NCBI GenBank assembly: GCA_015680685.1
Contig: MNCI01036482.1
Coordinates: 63,720-127,719 of the forward strand
Direction: 5' to 3'
Origin: Gnetum montanum
Taxonomy: Eukaryota > Streptophyta > Gnetopsida > Gnetales > Gnetaceae
DNA: 64,000 bases
This document shows, piece after piece, positions 25,390-37,066 of the stretch. The stretch's first letter is position 1; each line of letters opens with the position of its first letter. A model generated the notes under the pieces. That model worked only from the letters and a program-made list of their open reading frames with translations. It did not search any database and was not told the origin of the DNA. A program made the translations under genes and the position numbers.

Positions 25390-27279
25390 ACCTAAATTTT
25401 AAATGCTATGGGAAGGACCTTATATCATTCATGAAACTTAGATCTACAAACCTGAAAGCCCAAATAAGAAGTTATTGGTCAACATCCAGCAAACCAAACT
25501 CTTCCATGAGCCTAAAATAGCCAATACTAATACTACATCTATTGGTGGACAACCTTTCTCATTATTTTGGATCTTTTTCTTCCAATTCAGTCATGGGGGA
25601 GATGGTCACCAATGCTAACCATTCTAAGCCCTTAGTTTCTTTACTTTTTTTTGCTTTACACATTTTTTTTACACATTGTTCATCTTTACTTATTTTTGTT
25701 TTACACCATCGTTAACATTTTACTGTTTCTTTATTTGATTTATTCTTATTCATCACATAATAAGTGCTCACGATGGTGGGTTGTATTATAATAAGTGTTG
25801 ATTGTTAATGTTTGGTTTTTACCTTTTACTTTTAATGTTGATGCTAAGATATGGTTTCTTTTGATNATCATCCTACTCTTGACCAAATATTAGGGAGTTG
25901 AATAAATCAAATAAGTCTTTGCATGGTGTGGCTCTCACATTTAAAAAAAATTGGTGAGAATTCAAAGCACACCCCTTAGACATAATCAAGAAACATGGGC
26001 TACAAGCACTGGTTATGGAACTAGAAGGACATGTTAACCATGCCTAAATGTTCCCTCTAACTAATGCCCTTACTTACTTCTTTCTTCTTCTCTTATTGGG
26101 ATGGTGGTGGCTCTGTGGATGCATTCTTGTTACTTTGGGAGGATGAGTTGGTCAAGTGTGTTTATGCAAGGTCACTGGATGTGGATACTTGAATCTAAAT
26201 TTGGACAGAATTGTATTAAGTCACCCTAACCACATATTACACATGAGACTTTACACAACCTAAATTTTTGGGATTCTATTCCATTCTCTCCTCTCTTCCC
26301 ATATTTCTTTCCACATTCCACCTCATTTCCAATTTTATGATGAGTTTATATCTTGGTTGATGCATTGTTAGTCTTTGGTAAAACTCTTGTTGGTAAGTTC
26401 TTAACCTTTGTTTCCATATTTCATTCTGAGAACCTATGGACTCTTTGGTTTGTAGGTTTGTCAGGGCATTCAGGGCATGAGCCTGCTTTGGAGAGGACCC
26501 ATTGGCATTCATTTTTGTGCAATTGTTAAGCTCTTTCCCTTCAATGTTTCTTGCAATCAACTATTTCTCATTCACCCCATCAATGACATCCATTTTTTCT
26601 TTTTTTGTATTGGCTTCACCATTGTTATTTCTCTTATCCTTCTTGTTCTTTAAATTTTTCCACCCTATTACTACCAGAGGTTTGCTCTTAGTTGTGGCGG
26701 CCTTATCACAAATTTTTCCATTCCATAATTATCTTACCCCTTACACATTGGGTAGTTATCAGCCATAAACCTCTAACCCAGTATCTACCATACCCACAAC
26801 CTAGCCAATGTGCTTTATATCAAGGTAAGGTATTAGCTACATTAGGTTTTATATACCCTTGCTAATTCGTGAGTGTGTTGTATGTGCAAATGGCGATTAC
26901 ACGAATAATGGACTGGGATAAGAGGAAGCACTCAAGATGGACTGGAGCTAGAGAATTTATGCAAGGAACACGTTTGGACATGTGGCTATGGATGAACAAT
27001 AGTGTATATGGTTTCAACATCAGTAGCAATGTGCCTCATTTTCTTTCTCTCTCTCTCTCTTTTCAAGCTGTCAAATGAGGGTTTGGATGTCATCTATGTA
27101 CAGTGTTCACCAAAATGGGCATGAATACAAATTCTATAATATATTTGTTGATCCATTCCTTGGGCACTCTGAGTTTGTCATCACATGTCATTGTTAGTTG
27201 TCATTCAGTCAATAATCCCATACATTCCCAATATTTTGTAAGGAACTTGAGGATGAGTTTTCATTTAGTTGTGGGGGTA
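25390..27279 (+). other. Post-integrase non-coding region and polypurine tract of element B
   Basis: The region is 1.9 kb without a credible env-like gene. A purine motif TCATGGGGGAGATGG lies at 25591-25605, soon after the integrase stop. A T-rich ACACATT/TTTTGTTTTACAC motif at 25650-25710 is the seed of the minisatellite in A. A TC run sits at 27040-27062. The polypurine tract GTTGTGGGGGTA (27268-27279) abuts the 3' LTR. A single N is at 25866. Confidence 0.75.
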
Positions 27280-28124
27280 TGATGAGCTGCGATATCAAGG
27301 TCGCAATATCACATTCATGATATCAAGTCCATAATATCAGATCCTACCAAGTGATATCAAACATCTAATATTAGGACCTGTTTCATTGCCTATAAATAAG
27401 AGGTGGGCACACTTGGTTTGGCAGTTAGTTCTTAGTCCCTTACCCAAACTCTTGCAGTTTCTCCCTCTTAGAGTTAGAATTATTTCTAAGTTCCCGTAGT
27501 AGGAGTCATAAAGAAAATGGATCTTTATTCGAGCATTGTGTACCTAAGCACACCTTGTATCTAGAAATAAAGAAAAACTTTTTGATAAACCTTGCAGCAT
27601 TTAGAATAGCTTATCTCTCACCCTTAATGCTATTTACAATTCTTTAATGCTTTCATTAGTTAATTAATGCTACTTTTATTGATTCGTTAATTTTCATAAG
27701 TAAGCATGCTTAGTACAACCACTTCGAGCATGCGTGTAACACTTGGTAACCCAATAACGATTAGCATTTGGTAATCCCAGTAGTGTTGCACTGGTTCAAG
27801 ATGTGTACGAAAAGTGAGAATGGATGCTAATGTTAGGACTAGTTAGGACATAGTTGATTAGTTAATTTAAATTATTCATTCAATTAATTCACTTCTTCCC
27901 TCTATAGCACTAGGACATAAAACATAAAAAGCATAAAAATCATATACCTCAAGTTTACTTAACCATATAATCATGCCATATGAGTAAGCTTGGGAAGACA
28001 ATGATCACCTAACCCATCCTTGTTCTATGAAGGTGAATAAGCACTTAGTACTTGGAGTTCGACCGGATCACACGTAATGCTCATATTCGTATGGTTGAGC
28101 ATAGGGGTACCTCACTGCTCATCA
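27280..28124 (+). repeat. 3' LTR of element B
   Basis: 845 bp, same termini as the 5' copy. The units at 27291, 27305, 27319, 27333, 27353 and 27367 and TATAAATA at 27391 reproduce the 5' LTR spacing exactly, although the bases between units differ. It is preceded by the purine tract GTTGTGGGGGTA. Confidence 0.95.
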
Positions 28125-28590
28125 ATAAGCTTCAATAAAAGTACATATTTTACTAGTAAGACTTTAAAGAAGTTATTAGAATCTTGTGGAGTTAATAATA
28201 AGTTAAATTTTTCTTATCATCCATAGGCAATTGGCCAGGCAAAAGCTACTAACCATGAAATTTTTAGAATACTTAGAAAAAATGGTTAGTAGATATAAAA
28301 GAGATTGGGTCAACAAGCTTAATGATGCTTCTTTGGCTTGTCAAATAGCATGGACAAATCCTATTGGTTACACTCTATTCAAGTTAGTCTATGGACATGT
28401 TCCATGAATGCCTATTGATCTTGAGATGAAAACCTTGAGCAATGTTATGGATTTTGATATGATCATAGATTCTACTAGAAAAGAAAGGTTGATTAACCTT
28501 AACCTTCTTTATGAGAATAGTAGAATCACCTTTATGCATAGTGAATTAGAACATTTTTACATGGAGGCTCACCATGATGTTTAAGCTAAA
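28125..28590 (+). pseudogene. Integrase core 3' part of element D, downstream of element B
   Basis: Immediately after B and its TSD the frame shows TSKTLKKLLESCG, then YHP, GQAKATNHEIFRIL (integrase catalytic Glu replaced by Lys), YKRDWVNKLNDA and GYTLFKLVYG. These are the standard order of the second half of a gypsy integrase core, and continue what stops at 18422. The C-terminal part fades near 28590 and no D LTR is found beyond it. Confidence 0.75.
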
Positions 28591-30755
28591 ACACCCCAAA
28601 GAAAATTCATGTTATAGCCCATAGCCAAAATTCATTGTAATTTGGTGGAAATTTAAAGATAAATACAATTGCCTTATTTTTTCAAAATCATACATTATGG
28701 CTTGGTATTGTTAGACTTAAAGGTAATTTTAATGTAAAATATGGGATGTGTAACCTATATGTTGTAGATCTCATATATCCCAGCTTATAGAGGATAAAAA
28801 TGTTTCACAACATATGCCTTATCTCTTAGCTTGTAGAGGCTGCAAAGTCCATGTATGCTATCTTAAGGAAGTTAAAAGTGCTTCAAAAGGTACAAAATTT
28901 GGTATATTATCCTTCTACGTTGAACATTGTAGTTCTATACAATAGACAACCTACAAAGATAGTGTGCAGGATTTGGGTTTTAATTCCAGACATTGGGTAT
29001 GAAAATGTTTTATTTTGGAGAACATACAAAGGTAGTGTATGGAGAGTAAAAAGATAGCTAAAATTATTAGTAATCTACATGGAGGTGTTCCAGGTACAAC
29101 CAAAATTGCCAGAAATCTATCAACAATCATGATAGAATTAATCAACAAAAAATTAGAAACCCAAAGCCTATTTTAATGAGAATCTATTTCATTGCAAGGA
29201 ATTTTGATGAATTTGCATCAAGATTGAATGTAAAAGTTTTAGAGCAGCACAAATTCCCAAGAGTCAGCAACTATTTTTTCCTACCACAAGGCAAAGTTGT
29301 AGAGGAAACTAGTGGCAAGAAAAGCTCAAAGCATAGATTATGCGACATCCTTAAGGATAGATCCTACTGCAGAACACATCTTTCTAGCTCTATCAAGTTC
29401 CAAGCATTTTTTCTTGAGCTCTTGGGTATTAAAATTTCCAAAACTTGTATTTCTTAAACTTTGGTTCCATGAATTTTTTATCATTTTAATACAAGTTTGT
29501 AGTTTCATTTATTTTCCATATTCTACTCTACATTTCTCTGCACTTAGATCTAGTGTATCAATAGCCTTTTCATGCACTTTACATTTTTGTTACACACACC
29601 GGTAATAGATTTGTAGGTCCCTCAATGAGTAATAATACTATCTAGGATGCTATGGATCCTCTTTGCAAGACCCATGGGACTAAAGTTGAAACTATATTTG
29701 ATTTGAAATGTTTTGATCTCTAGCACCAAATTCTTTAGATGCTACATTTTTTTGATGCTAGAAGGAGCACCTTTGCTCAACTTCTTTTCTAAAACCCACT
29801 TCAAAATTTTTCATTAGCATTGGCCTTGGCTTAGTTTATGGACTACAATTTATTTTATGATTATTTAATCTTTACATAGCCTTCTTAAAGATTACAATCT
29901 CCTATAGCATCTCTTGCACTACCTTTGTAGTTACATCATACATTGTAAATTCTTGTTTACACCATTGACAATTTATAGTTTCTTAGTCATTTTCCTTTAA
30001 TAAATTTTAAGGTAAAAATTTTTCTTTGCTGTGTAGTGTAGTTAAGACTATGCAATCTAATATAGTAATATTGTTAAAGGTTTCATTTGCTTCATATAGT
30101 GAAGCTTTCATTTGGTTTGTAAGGTAAAGCTTTCATATGTTGTGCAGTTAAGGATTCATATGCTAAAGCTTTTGTATTCTAAGAATGCCTCATACACTAG
30201 GATTATCTCATATGCTAAGGCTCTTGTATGTTGAGGTTTCCAAAGAGACTCTCACAAGTAGTTCAAGAGTCTTGTCTCACAACATAATGCATATGGCCTC
30301 CAACCAAGAAGTTATTCATGTATATGATCCTGAGGATTTGAAAATTATAGAATGTAGACAATCACTTAGATGAAGGGGATAAGAACGAGAATTCACTATT
30401 ATTAAAGAAGAATATTATAATTTTATTTGTTCTAAAATTCAAGCAAGTCTCCTAATCTCATGTTCAAAATATGAGTCCAAATGTTACTTTGAGATCATTC
30501 ATTGAAATGGAAAGGAATACATACCCTCATCTTATGATCAAATCAACCTAATTAACTTCTATACACATACTTTAACATAGTTGATAGACATTGATGAGTT
30601 TAGGAAGGAAGTTAGTTCAGATGAAAATTGAAAGAAATAGGATGAGTTTGATGCTAAGTAGAAGCCAACCACTTTTATTGGAAAACTCTTTCAGTATTCT
30701 ACTTCCCAAATGACCATTCTTAGTTATGCATCCCCAACATCTTCTGTGGATCAAG
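28591..30755. other. Unassigned stretch between element D and element K
   Basis: AT-rich sequence with only short frames (the longest are 28851-29057, 29176-29457 and 29312-29605). None shows a motif I recognise. Short repeated phrases such as GCTAAAGCTTT/GTAAAGCTTTCATATG occur near 30100-30230. It may include the 3' non-coding region of D. Confidence 0.4.
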
Positions 30756-31851
30756 TGTTGACCGTTTGATATGTCAAAACCTTAAGGAAAATGGAGAACA
30801 TAGAATATTATGGAATGTGATGATTTTGTAGGGCATGAATGAGAACTCAAGAAGTGAGGGATGTCATAGTAGAGACTACATGATCAAGATAAGAGGATGG
30901 ACAAGCATGGATAAAGATGAAGGCTAGGAGTAAAATGAAGATGCTACAAGAAATGGAAAGAAGCTAAATGAATGAGAAAGCCTCAAGAAATAGAGCTCAA
31001 ATGTTGAAAATATTTCTATAAGAAATAGAAGACATCTTGGCCAAAATGAAGTGTTTCATAGGAAGATGTCTCCAAAAAATAGAAGACATCTCCTTTGAAA
31101 AGAAGATGTCTCCTCAGAGACATCCCACTTTAGAAATAGATGTCTCTCCATATTTGAGGAAAATCTCAAGTAGATGTCCAACTTTGAAGAAGATGTCTAC
31201 ACTCGCTATTAATTAGCCATTTCATGAATTTTGAGGTATTTTCGAAAACATCAAGGCTATAGGAAGACATCAAATTCTTTGAAAAAGAGCAAGCATTGTC
31301 AACATCAAAGCAATCATTGTGTATTATATTCTATTGTAGTTATACACTTCATTTGTCATATCATTTTCTTGATTGTAAAATTGTGCTTTAAAGTACAAGG
31401 ACTTGTAATTTGAGTTACACTCTTTCCTTGTGTTTTTGTTTCTCTCTTGTTGCCCTACTAGGGTTGATGTTCTTCTTACAAGAAGGCATCGTAATTAAGC
31501 TTGTCAGGATCCTGCAAGATTGAGTGTTTAGGGAAAGTAAACTACTCTTGAGAGGACCTCAATTTTGTAAAGGTTATGGAATCCTTCAAATAACATTATA
31601 AGCTTGTTGGAACTTTGTGGGATTAAGTGCTTTCACAAAAATGCAATACTTTGGACCAAATTTTAGAACTTGTACAAGGTGTGATACACTTCAAACAACA
31701 TTTTAAAGAAATAAAGTGTAGAGGTGTGCAAGGAATCTACGCTTTGAGCCTGGACTACCCAAGTTGTGGAACCACATACATTTTTGGTGTGATTTTTGTG
31801 GTTGATAAATTTTTATTGGGGAACTTATTCAACCCCCTTTCTAAGTTCTCA
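30756..31851 (+). repeat. 5' LTR of element K
   Basis: It begins TGTTGACCGTTTG and is collinear with 52156-52988. The end is placed at ...TTCTCA (31851), shortly before the primer site; a few bases of uncertainty remain. The middle (about 31000-31200) is dense in AGATGTCT and AGACATCT octamers, which are reverse complements of each other and could fold. Confidence 0.85.
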
Positions 31852-31860
31852 ATCCTTAAG

Positions 31861-31872
31861 TGGTATTAGACC
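31861..31872 (+). other. Primer-binding site of element K (iMet)
   Basis: TGGTATTAGACC matches the plant initiator-Met complement TGGTATCAGAGC at 10 of 12 positions, about 9 bases after the LTR end. Confidence 0.75.
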
Positions 31873-31912
31873 CTAGTACTCTTTCATTCAACATCAACTT
31901 CAAGAGTGAACT

Positions 31913-33500
31913 ATGGAGGGGACTTCTTACACAAAGTCACCAATGTTTGATGGGTTTGATTTTTTCTATTGGAAGGCAAGGATTCAAGGCTTCTTTGAGT
32001 CTATGGAGTTTGAAGTATGGAAGTCCATCCTCAAAGGCTACACACAATCTATTGATAGTGCAACAAAGGTCATCAAGCCCTAGAGCAAGTGGATACAAGA
32101 AGAAAGAGATAATTTTATTCATGAATCTAAGGCAAAAAATTGTTTATATTGTGCATTGAAAAAATATAAATTTAATAAAGTAGCTAGATGTAAAACTACC
32201 AAAGAAGTTTGGAAAACTTTAAAAGCTACCTATGAGGGAACATTGATAATTAAGCAATCGAGACTTTTAGACCTGCATAGTAAGAATGATAAACTTAGAA
32301 TAAGAGAAGGTGAGAAAATAAAAGGTTATTTCTCTAGGAAAAATGATCTAGTTCTAGCTATCAGGGGCATCGGTAAGGTCTTTCCTAAATGTGACATAAT
32401 AATAAAAATGATTAGGACTCTTCAACCATAATTTAGACCTAAGGCTATAGCCATGGAGGAGATTAGAGATATTTCTATTCTAAAATTCTAAGAGCTTCAA
32501 AGTGATCTTATTGCTTATGAAATGAACCTCATAAGAGAAAGGGGCAATAAAAGAAAAGTCCATTGCCCTAAAATTTGCTTCCAAGGAAAAGGAGCTTGTT
32601 GAGAAAGATGTGAGTAGTGAAGAAGAAATATTATTTCTCTCTAGAATGCTACAAAGCATTATGAAAAAAAGGAATAAGAGCTCAAATCAATAAGGACCCC
32701 ATCAATTTAGAGGAAAGGAAAGAGGTAAAAATTTTCCCAATTCTAATTTTGATTCCTCTTCAATAAAATTTTGGGCATGTCGTGGAAGAAGCCAAGTGGC
32801 CTCCAAATATCCTAGTAATGGTAGGTTACAATGGAGGGACAAAAGTAAGATCTATGTGAAAAATACCAACTTCTACACAAACTAGGATGACAGTGAGTAA
32901 AGTGAAGAAGAGGTGTATAAGGCCACAAAAGATTCACATCTTATTTGCATGGATCTCACAGATGACATTTGAAAATGAGTAAGACAGGTATGAACTTTTG
33001 TGTAATAAAATTTTGTGTTTTCAAAATATTTGCACAAATTTAAGTAAAAAATTAAAATCAAGGATCAAGACATTTCTTCATTGGATATAAAATTTTTGAA
33101 TCTTACAAAAGAAGTATCAAACTTAAGTGCTTAGAATGAAAAAATAACCAAGTCTAATGAGCATGTTAGGGAAGAACTGGCAGATGCTAAACTTGTAAAT
33201 GAGCGGTTGGTTAAAGGAAAAGAATCCCTTTGGATGGTTCTTGGACAAGGAAAAAACCCAAATGAAAAAAGTGATCTAGGATGTTGTCAACATGAACGAG
33301 CATCTACAAAAACCTCATCTAAGTAAGAAAGCACTCCAAAGATTGAGGTAACCACTAGCACTACAAGTAATCAAAAGGTAACTACAAAGGTTGATTAATT
33401 TAATCACGATAAAAAGATTAGATATTATTATTGTAATAATTTTGGACATAAGTAATGGAATTTTAATTTAAAATATTATCACATGAATACCTGGTCATAT
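31913..33500 (+). pseudogene. Degenerate Ty1/copia gag (UBN2-type) of element K
   Basis: ATG 31913 opens a single frame running past 32530 without an indel. It has FDGFDFFYWKARIQGFFES (the N-terminal copia gag motif), TTKEVWKTLKATYEG, a KIKGYFSRKNDLV segment and, after a stop at 32429, FRPKAIAMEEIRDIS and ELQSDLIAYEMNL. Stops lie at about 32083, 32429 and 32491. A degraded zinc knuckle (YYYCNNFGHK) sits near 33420-33450. The family packages element RNA in virus-like particles. The 500-codon span is normal for copia gag. I saw no protease or pol after it. Confidence 0.82.
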
Positions 33501-33860
33501 CATAGGACTCTTGGTCTTACCCAAATGCACCTAGAAAGGAAAGTATGTAGGACCATAGGAAAAATGGACAACTCAAAATGACAAACAAGTTAAGAAAGAA
33601 TGGAAAAACAAAAGGAAGGAACATGGAAATGAGAAGACTGTCACAAATAAATTTTTGAGAGGAATCCAAGCCTTAAAAATTGAAGAATTCTATGTGAGAA
33701 GAGAAACTTCAAAAGAGAAATCTCATTCTCAAGCTTACTAAGCAACTTCATTCTCATTAGCAAGGAGGATAAGTGGAGGTAAGTCTTAATTTATTTCAAG
33801 TATCTTATAAGACTATAATCCTTTGCAACCATTCCTGAACCCCATCTTGTTGAGCCTCAT

Positions 33861-34081
33861 CTAATCTTATTAATATTGCTAAGAGGAATTTTATCTATTT
33901 ACTTTTCTAATTTTTCTAATTGTTGCCTAATCATTTTATATGTAGGATCCCATTTGACTAGATCTAGAGAATTTGCTATGGATAAATGAGGTGAAGGAGG
34001 TTGTTCCTAGAGAGTTCTAATACACATATTCATAGGCTACTCATGAAGACATTGATTCATGAAACAAACATAATAGACATC
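33861..34081 (-). repeat. Left terminal direct repeat of the endogenous caulimovirid
   Basis: It aligns without gaps to 40531-40751 (offset 6670), diverged by scattered substitutions. Similarity stops abruptly after CATAATAGACATC on the right side. Confidence 0.85.
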
Positions 34082-35216
34082 CCCATCATCACTTCTGTGT
34101 CCCCTCTCAAAAATAGATGTGTTCGATTCATAATGAAAGTCTGTAATGGTGTAATTAGAGTATTCACTAAACTTGATAAGGATATCTCCTAGTTCAAAGG
34201 TAGTATTTTCATTGATGATGTAATCATAGTATTATTTAGAAAGATTATAATGTTTAATGAAATTCACCTTCTTGAGATATTTTAGCTTTTCTGGATAATC
34301 ATAGGCAAAGTGATTTGCCTAGTAGAGATGCCATTTGACTTTGATTTTATGAAGTTTAGTGTGTCTAAATTTGGGAATTCCTCTAAATAATAGTTTTGGT
34401 TTATGATGTGCTTCAAAGTATTTTAATCTTCATTGTTGTTTCTTGGATTTCTTTCTATGGAAGCAACATTAAGATTTTCTTGACTTAGGTTCATCAAAAT
34501 TTACTGGACAAATATCTTGGAGAAAGAATTATCCATTTTGTTTTTGATTTGTTTCATTCTTTTCTTGGCCTTCATGTAATTAAAAATATTCCTATTAAGA
34601 TTTTCTAAATACCATCTAATGACACTAAAAATCATATCATCCAAGATCTTTTCTTATTGTTGGAGCTCATCATGGTATTTATCATAGAAAGGTTGTGGCA
34701 TTGCTTCTAAAAGATGTTCCTTAGTAGATTTATCATGTGTAAGCTTACCGTTGTAATACCATTCTTCCATAGTGTCTAAGAATGGTCCAAGGTTTTTTAT
34801 TTTATCTAATTTAGCTTTAAAAAACCTTTGTTTATAAGTAACATCATAGTCATATTTATCACCTTTAAATTCTTTGTTCCATTTAATAGTTTTAATCTAA
34901 TACTCACATCTATTTGGTTCCACCATCTATGTAGATTACCAACAAAGTTGAACACATAGTTTTGTATGTTGTGCTTCATGGATATTTTGTCTAAGACGAC
35001 TTGTATATTCATAAATCCATTAATCCTATCAATAACGTTTTGTCTCTCAATAGGTTCTAATTTGTACATACAGAACTTGGGGTTTTTTTCATTAATTAAT
35101 CTAGAAGAGAACTTTGGATATTCTTTTGGGTTTCCAATATAAACACCAAGCATTTTGAGTAGATCGTTTTCTTCTTGATCTAGTTGGGATTGATGCTTTG
35201 ATTCAACACCTTCCAT
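34081..35216 (-). pseudogene. Caulimovirid coat-protein-like region with decayed zinc knuckle
   Basis: A 136-codon open stretch (35216-34806) begins acidic and contains HRWWNQIDVSIRLK. It is followed by FLDTMEEWYYNG (about 34780) and a KEHLLEAMPQPFYDKY segment. A knuckle-like remnant near 34340-34295 retains the His and spacing (NHFAYDYP), with Cys positions changed to Tyr or His. A lysine-rich stretch lies between. Placement between the movement-like region and protease linker agrees with the caulimovirid order. Confidence 0.6.
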
Positions 35217-35699
35217 ATGATTAGAAGATTCTTCATTAGCATTTATAGTTAGTCCTTTACCCTTTTATTCTCTAGTAGGTTTTTCCTTAGGTCTCCTAGG
35301 TGGTGTGCCAGGGTTTTTTTCATAATCAATAATAGATCCTATAGCTGTGATTTTTGGAGTACTAGGTTTTGGCATCTTAGGTACCAATCTTTTTTCTATA
35401 TTTTCTATTTTTATTTGATTACACACTATTTCATTTATGCAATGTCTAGATTATGATAATACATTATTAATTCCTTAATTTACCTAATTTTGTAATTTTA
35501 TTGTGTTAGATGATGGTTCTATGGTTAATTTTTGGAGCATTATATGAGTAGTTTCTTTTTGTTGTTCTATTGTGTTTATACTATGCTCATTTTGTTCATC
35601 TTTTCCATCTGACCTATTCATATTAATTCTTATTAAGGCATCACATTCTAAAATCTATAACTATGACCTTCTTTAATGGTTGCAAAGTGTGGGCATGAT

Positions 35700-36985
35700 G
35701 GATCAATATTTGAATCAAATTCGTGAGTAGGTTGTTGGCCTTTAGGGTCTTACTCAACAACCATCTGATAGGGTGTTGTCTTTGAGGATTCAACTGGCTC
35801 AGCAATCTAAACTATGGATGAAGAAGATGAGAAAGTAGATTTCCCCATGATCATGCTTACATCCATATTAATTTCTAATTCTTTCAATAGCAATCTCATC
35901 TTTTCCTTAATATCTATTTTTGGATTGGGTTCTCGATCTGAGAGTCTAAAAGATCTTCTAGAAGGTATAAGGCTAGTCGTTTTGGGGATAGGAGGAAGAA
36001 TTCTCTAACTAGTACTGGCATCTTCTATTTAGTCACCTCCAAAAGGATTAGACTTAGTAAATTTTTGTGTTTTAAGGTTTACATTGTATCTACGTTTACC
36101 AAAGCATCTAGATCTAATTGAAGAAATATAAACATAGAAGTATTCCAAGGTATCATTGATCTATGGATACAACATGTGGATTGGATGATCCTTAGTATTA
36201 ATCTTGGTTTCATATTCAATATTTGTTGAGCCAAAAGATTCTTCTTGTTTTCCTAAGGGAATTTTTTTTTAATGCTAGTATTACTAAAATGCTTAAACAC
36301 TAATCGTGTTCCTATAGTAGCATAGACACTACCATAGTGCATATCAATAGGAATATAAGAAACAAGTATTAAGCTCTTAAATAGATTTTTTTCATGTAAA
36401 GAAAGAGTGAAGTTTAAAAGCATCACAACCAAAGCACCTAATTCTAATCTTCCTTTAGCTTAAGTTATGATTACATCCTGAAATTTCTTGAATCATTTTT
36501 CAACTAATGATTTCCAATACAGGTTTTTCAGTTTGTAATTGAAGTGTGGATGGATATGAATATCAATTTCATCCATATGCACGTACTTATATCCTAATTG
36601 TTTTCACTTCTACACCTCCCCTATGGTAAAAAAATGAGAGTGAGATTGGTTGAAGACTAGACCCATTGATTTCTAGGTCACATTCAGAGAAATGCATGTA
36701 CTAAAAGGACTTGATGGGGTGTAGACTTGTGATAAGGTAGATCTCACGTTATTTTGGAAGTAGAGCTAATTTTGAACATGAAGAAGCTATACAAAAATGA
36801 AAAATATGATGAGTATAAGAGGTGGATGCACATAAAAGGTTGAGTTTGTCATGTCCATTTGATGCCATGGTATGGGGTTGGATGATCACTGGTAGGACCA
36901 TATTTGGAATGGCACCATGTCTTACTTCACCCTTCTTAGCTTTACTAGGCACCTTATGCCTTTGGTAGATTGGGATGTCCAACAA
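35700..36985 (-). pseudogene. Caulimovirid movement-protein-like region
   Basis: Downstream of the primer site, an open 78-codon stretch (36985-36749) is followed by LGYKYVHMDEIDIHIHPHF (about 36600-36543), resembling the core of plant viral 30K movement proteins. Then come GALVVM, LLNFTLSLHEKNLFKS and IPIDMHYGSVYATI (about 36355-36313). Stops occur throughout. Assignment combines this weak similarity with position before the coat-protein region; it is less sure than the RT. Confidence 0.55.
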
Positions 36986-37054
36986 GTCTCCTAGATCACT
37001 AGAAAATCAAATAGGTAAACTAGCATAAAATACTCGTAGAAAGAGTTAAACATG

Positions 37055-37066
37055 GGTCTGATACCA
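37055..37066 (-). other. Caulimovirid minus-strand primer-binding site (iMet)
   Basis: The minus strand reads TGGTATCAGACC, 11 of 12 matches to the initiator-Met complement. It lies in the non-coding stretch between the RNase H end (38154) and the movement-protein region, exactly where caulimovirids prime DNA synthesis. It defines position 1 of the viral genome. Confidence 0.8.

Larger units (their letters stand above)
18418..28129 (+). mobile_element. Element B: complete Athila-like Ty3/gypsy element nested in element D
   Basis: Two LTRs of exactly 845 bp each (18423-19267 and 27280-28124) begin TGATGAG and end CTCATCA. They are flanked by a perfect TSD ATAAG (18418-18422, 28125-28129). Inside are a tRNA-Asp-like primer site, gag-protease, RT-RNase H, integrase, a 1.9-kb non-coding region and a polypurine tract. 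It is the only element here that retains a full gag-pol order, although every gene carries stops and at least one frameshift. The LTRs differ by many substitutions, so it is not recent. Confidence 0.95.
14470..28590 (+). mobile_element. Element D: old Ty3/gypsy element split by element B
   Basis: On the plus strand the order is gag-like (about 14470-15000), protease (about 15600-15990), RT (about 16600-17160), RNase H (about 17350-17780), and integrase (about 18000-18422, resuming at 28125). Neither LTR is recognisable. It is far more decayed than B. Element B and its TSD interrupt the integrase core, so D is older than B. RT with a FMDDF box and the general layout are like those of B, so an Athila/Tat-type relative is likely. 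Confidence 0.75.

Noticed and set aside
26276-26560. Possible env-like gene after the integrase of B
   Set aside because: It is on the opposite strand, 94 codons, without signal peptide or membrane segment, and is not conserved in A or C.
28851-29605. Small genes at 28851-29057, 29176-29457 and 29312-29605
   Set aside because: Short overlapping frames without motifs, in sequence with the same stop density as non-coding surroundings.
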